Source: Halorubrum salsamenti (GTDB taxonomy: Archaea; Halobacteriota; Halobacteria; Halobacteriales; Haloferacaceae). Taken from it: a DNA stretch of 64,000 nt. The stretch covers positions 346,131 through 410,130 of the forward strand of contig NZ_VCNL01000003.1 of assembly GCF_007671685.1 (NCBI RefSeq), given 5' to 3'. Both the position numbers and the translations under genes were made by a program. Each line of letters begins with the position of its first letter. Positions within the stretch are counted from its first letter, which is position 1. Of this stretch, positions 63,843 through 64,000 are shown piece by piece. The notes under the pieces were generated by a model, which had not been told where the DNA came from, searched no databases, and saw only the letters and a list, made by a program, of their open reading frames with translations.

Positions 63843-64000
63843 ACGAGCGACACCGGAAGTGGGTGAATCAGATCGACATCGACCATACGGTGTTTAAAAA
63901 GAGTGAGCGACTGCGACGGTCACGTATACGGAACGACGTGGTCGGCGCGCGCCGCCGAGCGCTCGCAGGGTGCGAGTAGTGAGGGACTAGAGGTCCCTCT
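63843..64000 (-). repeat. Dispersed intergenic repeat element, copy G (cut by the window end)
   Basis: Read on the minus strand from the window end inward: hairpin GAGGGAC/GTCCCTC, the phrase CTCGCACCCTGCGAGCGCTC, GGCGCGCGCCGACC, then GACCGTCGCAGTCGCTCACTC and TTTTTAAACACCGT, which closely match the right side of copy F. The outer end GTGGGTG...ATCAGATC with ACCGGAAGT resembles the terminal repeat of copy E. It lies downstream of the dehydrogenase gene. The left half of the element is outside the window. Confidence 0.6.

Overview
The window looks like chromosomal DNA of a haloarchaeon (class Halobacteria), most likely Halorubrum or a close relative. The DNA is GC-rich and the predicted proteins are very acidic. 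Many genes have an archaeal TATA-like box about 25-30 bp before the start codon, which implies leaderless mRNAs. Archaeal marker genes are present: ribosomal protein L40e, Sec61-beta, CobY instead of CobU, a type-4 uracil-DNA glycosylase, a GfcR-type phosphoribosyltransferase regulator and DUF5786. The genus is an inference from overall style.

Layout. 0-8 kb: start of a PhnC-like ATPase gene and its PhnD-like binding protein, then uracil-DNA glycosylase, glycerate 2-kinase, DUF99/DUF5786, a metallo-beta-lactamase-fold hydrolase, L40e, a thioredoxin, Sec61-beta, pdxT-hisE and a SHOCT-like membrane protein. 8-17 kb: a large Tat lipoprotein, leuS, an AT-rich gene for a membrane-bound HTH protein, cysS and pheA. 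17-29 kb: a CbiX-DR2241 pair, an aldehyde dehydrogenase, topA, a PAS histidine kinase, DUF192, glutaredoxin, a small lipoprotein, a purine permease and gfcR. 29-36 kb: a peptide-type ABC importer (dppABCDF). 36-38 kb: prenyl diphosphate synthase, F420:NADP oxidoreductase and thioredoxin. 38-47 kb: a nine-gene, mostly overlapping operon for the late steps of cobalamin synthesis and salvage (cobT-cbiA-cbiB-cobS-cobY-cobD-cbiZ-cobA-cbiP, minus strand). 48-53 kb: a PilB/TadA-type ATPase and PilC/TadC-type membrane protein. 53-58 kb: TauE, DAACS and BASS transporters, a second histidine kinase and an alcohol dehydrogenase remnant. 58-64 kb: a malyl-CoA-lyase-type enzyme, a glyoxalase-fold protein and a 1033-aa FAD/Fe-S 2-hydroxyacid dehydrogenase. 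No rRNA, tRNA, CRISPR, transposase or replication initiator gene was recognised.

The most unusual feature is a dispersed family of GC-rich non-coding elements in the intergenic gaps (about 2.1, 5.4, 15.5, 47.5-47.9, 59.7-60.0 and from 63.84 kb to the window end). They share a CCAAAGCCCCAGCC core and flanking TTTATAA boxes in one orientation. They hold several perfect hairpins whose sequences differ between copies, and the two complete copies are bounded by terminal inverted repeats (a perfect 16 bp pair in the 47.5 kb copy). They resemble non-autonomous mobile elements or a repeated structured-RNA locus. They mostly sit at gene 3' ends, and one lies upstream of the cobalamin operon with its boxes pointing into it.

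A second notable feature is the DppA-like binding protein. The segment that normally ends this family appears right after the lipobox linker, and the protein stops where that segment would normally begin, as expected for a circular permutation.
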